Assembly: GCA_023434535.1 (NCBI GenBank)
Contig: JAEYSR010000115.1
Span: 1 to 7,111 of the forward strand
Length of the DNA: 7,111 bases
Reading direction: 5' to 3'
DNA from: Actinomycetes bacterium
Lineage (GTDB): Bacteria; Actinomycetota; Acidimicrobiia; Acidimicrobiales; Microtrichaceae
The notes under the pieces were generated by a model, which was given only the letters and a program-made list of their open reading frames with translations, searched no databases and had not been told where the DNA came from. Every line of letters starts with the position of its first letter. The stretch's first letter is position 1. This document shows, piece by piece, positions 6,060-7,111 of this stretch. Both the position numbers and the translations under genes were made by a program.

Positions 6060-7111
6060 ACGACCCGAGGGTCTCCGACAGACGAACCGGTGGGGATGGC
6101 GCGTCGTCGACGGCGTCCTCGAGGTGTGGTGCCAGGACGTCGAGGACGGCGAGTGGCGCAAGGTCGAGTCTGGGCCCGGTGGCGACGGCGGGACGGTGCA
6201 GCGGTGGGGGCTCGGCTCCCAGGAGCGCATCGCCCTCCTCCCGACCGGCACCCCGGTCGCCGTGTTCGACACCGGCGACTGGGACGACCTGCAGCTCCGA
6301 GAGGTCGGCCAGGCGATCTACGACCCGGTCACCGAGCAGTGGATCGCCACCTACTCGGCGCGCCGGGCGTCCGACGCGTTCGCGTCGATCGGCGCGGCGC
6401 TCTCCGACGACGGCGAGACGTGGACGCCACACCCGCAGAATCCGATCGCAGCGATCGGTACCGGCCCGCACGCCAACGACGCTCACGAGGACCCGTACAT
6501 CTGCAAGGACCTCACGACCGGTGAGGTGTGGCGCGACTCGTCGGGCCGGGCGCTCATGTTCACCGAGGAGAAGGACGGCGCGACCCAGCTCGGCATCAAC
6601 CTGTTCCGCACCGCGTCGAACAGCCTCGAGGACTGGACGCTGTTCGGCCAGGTCCTCGACGTGGGCGACGCCGGCCAGTGGGACGAGACCGACCGGGACT
6701 CGCCGGTCGTGTTCCACCACGACGGCTGGCTCTGGATGCTCTACGAGGGCCGCAACCTCCCGGACCAGCAGGGTTGGATCGGCCTCGCGGTGTCCGCCGA
6801 TGAGGGCGAGACGTGGTCGCTGGTCGCGTCGCCCTACTGGCAGATCTGGGCCGACGAGCCGATGGCGTCGGATCCCCCGTTCGCCGACCCGTCCGCTGAG
6901 GGCACGTGGTTCAGCCTGTCGCTCGTCCCCGACGACGTCGTGATGATCGACGGTGCGGTGGTGCTGTTGTGCCACGGCCAGGGCGTCGACGAGAACTACC
7001 ACTGCGGACGGTTCGTCGCCCGGACCAACCCGTTCACGATCGACGACGGCTCCTGGGCGGGCTGGGCGGTGCGGTGGGCGATGGTGGCGTCGGATCCGAT
7101 CGACTCCGAGG
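6052..7111 (+). CDS. Beta-propeller glycosidase-like tail-tip protein (3' end outside window)
   Basis: The frame from GTG 6052 is open to the window edge: 353 codons, no stop. The start rests on AGGAGGA at 6040-6046; the next in-frame ATG is not until residue 169. An N-terminal stretch (1-60, WGWRVVDGVLEVW) may link to the tail. The rest reads as a bladed beta-propeller: AIYDPVTEQWIATYSA (90-104), an imperfect Asp-box ending DDGETW (119-124), HEDPYI (145-150), MFTEEKDG, DSPVVFHHDGWLWMLYEGR (216-234) and a canonical Asp-box SADEGETW (248-255). Asp-boxes occur in sialidases and other propellers. The DPY and DSPVV...MLYE segments recall five-bladed glycoside hydrolases of the GH43/GH32/GH117 kind. 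Catalytic residues cannot be assigned, so it may bind glycans without cutting them. As the outermost gene of the tip set, a receptor-binding or glycan-processing role is likely. It could also be a propeller unrelated to infection. Confidence 0.75.
   Translation, partial: MAERPEGLRQTNRWGWRVVDGVLEVWCQDVEDGEWRKVESGPGGDGGTVQRWGLGSQERIALLPTGTPVAVFDTGDWDDLQLREVGQAIYDPVTEQWIATYSARRASDAFASIGAALSDDGETWTPHPQNPIAAIGTGPHANDAHEDPYICKDLTTGEVWRDSSGRALMFTEEKDGATQLGINLFRTASNSLEDWTLFGQVLDVGDAGQWDETDRDSPVVFHHDGWLWMLYEGRNLPDQQGWIGLAVSADEGETWSLVASPYWQIWADEPMASDPPFADPSAEGTWFSLSLVPDDVVMIDGAVVLLCHGQGVDENYHCGRFVARTNPFTIDDGSWAGWAVRWAMVASDPIDSE

Noticed and set aside
6179..6943. A 254-codon Arg/Ser/Thr-rich plus-strand frame
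   Set aside because: It is the +1-shifted shadow of the propeller gene; its composition is what GC-rich codons give when read off frame.
5926..7002. A 358-codon minus-strand frame opposite the propeller gene
   Set aside because: Low-complexity Arg/Val/Leu/Asp composition, no ribosome site logic, and the plus-strand frame carries clear Asp-box motifs and a strong Shine-Dalgarno.
6052..7111. Calling the propeller a true sialidase
   Set aside because: One canonical and one imperfect Asp-box are visible, but no arginine triad or FRIP-type motif, and Asp-boxes occur in many non-sialidase propellers.
1..7111. CRISPR array, tRNA, transposon, terminator hairpin or lysis gene
   Set aside because: None was seen: no regular DNA repeat-spacer pattern, no intergenic space larger than 10 bases, no transposase or holin-like hydrophobic frame.

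Overview
The window is a compact, single-strand (+) stretch of a tail-assembly operon from a long-tailed (siphovirus-type) phage or prophage. The DNA is very GC-rich (about 70% judged by eye). Codon third positions are nearly all G or C, GTG starts are common, and the tail proteins resemble actinobacteriophage minor tail proteins. The host is therefore most likely a high-GC actinobacterium. Nothing here (integrase, att site, host gene) says whether this is a free phage, a prophage or a phage-derived particle.

Layout, left to right: (1) the C-terminal 728 residues of a tape measure protein, open at the left edge and ending at 2189; (2) 2186-2659, a 157-aa Dit-like distal tail protein; (3) 2659-4827, a 722-aa tail-tip hub / minor tail protein with a lectin-like beta-sandwich between its hub-type modules; (4) 4838-5233, a 131-aa small tail-tip protein, possibly a BppU-N-like shoulder domain; (5) 5230-5742, a 170-aa very acidic fibre/collar protein carrying a YxPxxPxDW...ALDxLA segment; (6) 5742-6059, a 105-aa minimal GNAT-fold acetyltransferase; (7) 6052 to the right edge, at least 353 residues of a beta-propeller protein with Asp-boxes and glycosidase-like DPY/DSPVV motifs, probably the receptor- or glycan-facing protein of the tail tip.

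Genes overlap by 1, 4 or 8 bases, or are separated by only 10. No promoter, terminator, RNA gene, CRISPR array, transposon or intergenic stretch of note is present. Two modes of translation start are visible. Three starts follow near-perfect AGGAGG Shine-Dalgarno sites (4838, 5230, 6052). The other three overlap the upstream stop with no clear site (2186, 2659, 5742) and look translationally coupled.

Inferred working order: the tape measure sets tail length and ends near the tip; the Dit-like ring connects the tube to the hub; the hub carries a sugar-binding-type domain; the small shoulder and collar proteins attach the outermost domain; and the beta-propeller probably contacts a cell-surface glycan. 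The GNAT enzyme sits inside this set, and its role (modifying a tail protein, a host glycan or something else) is unknown. The GNAT plus propeller pair is the part most worth following up.
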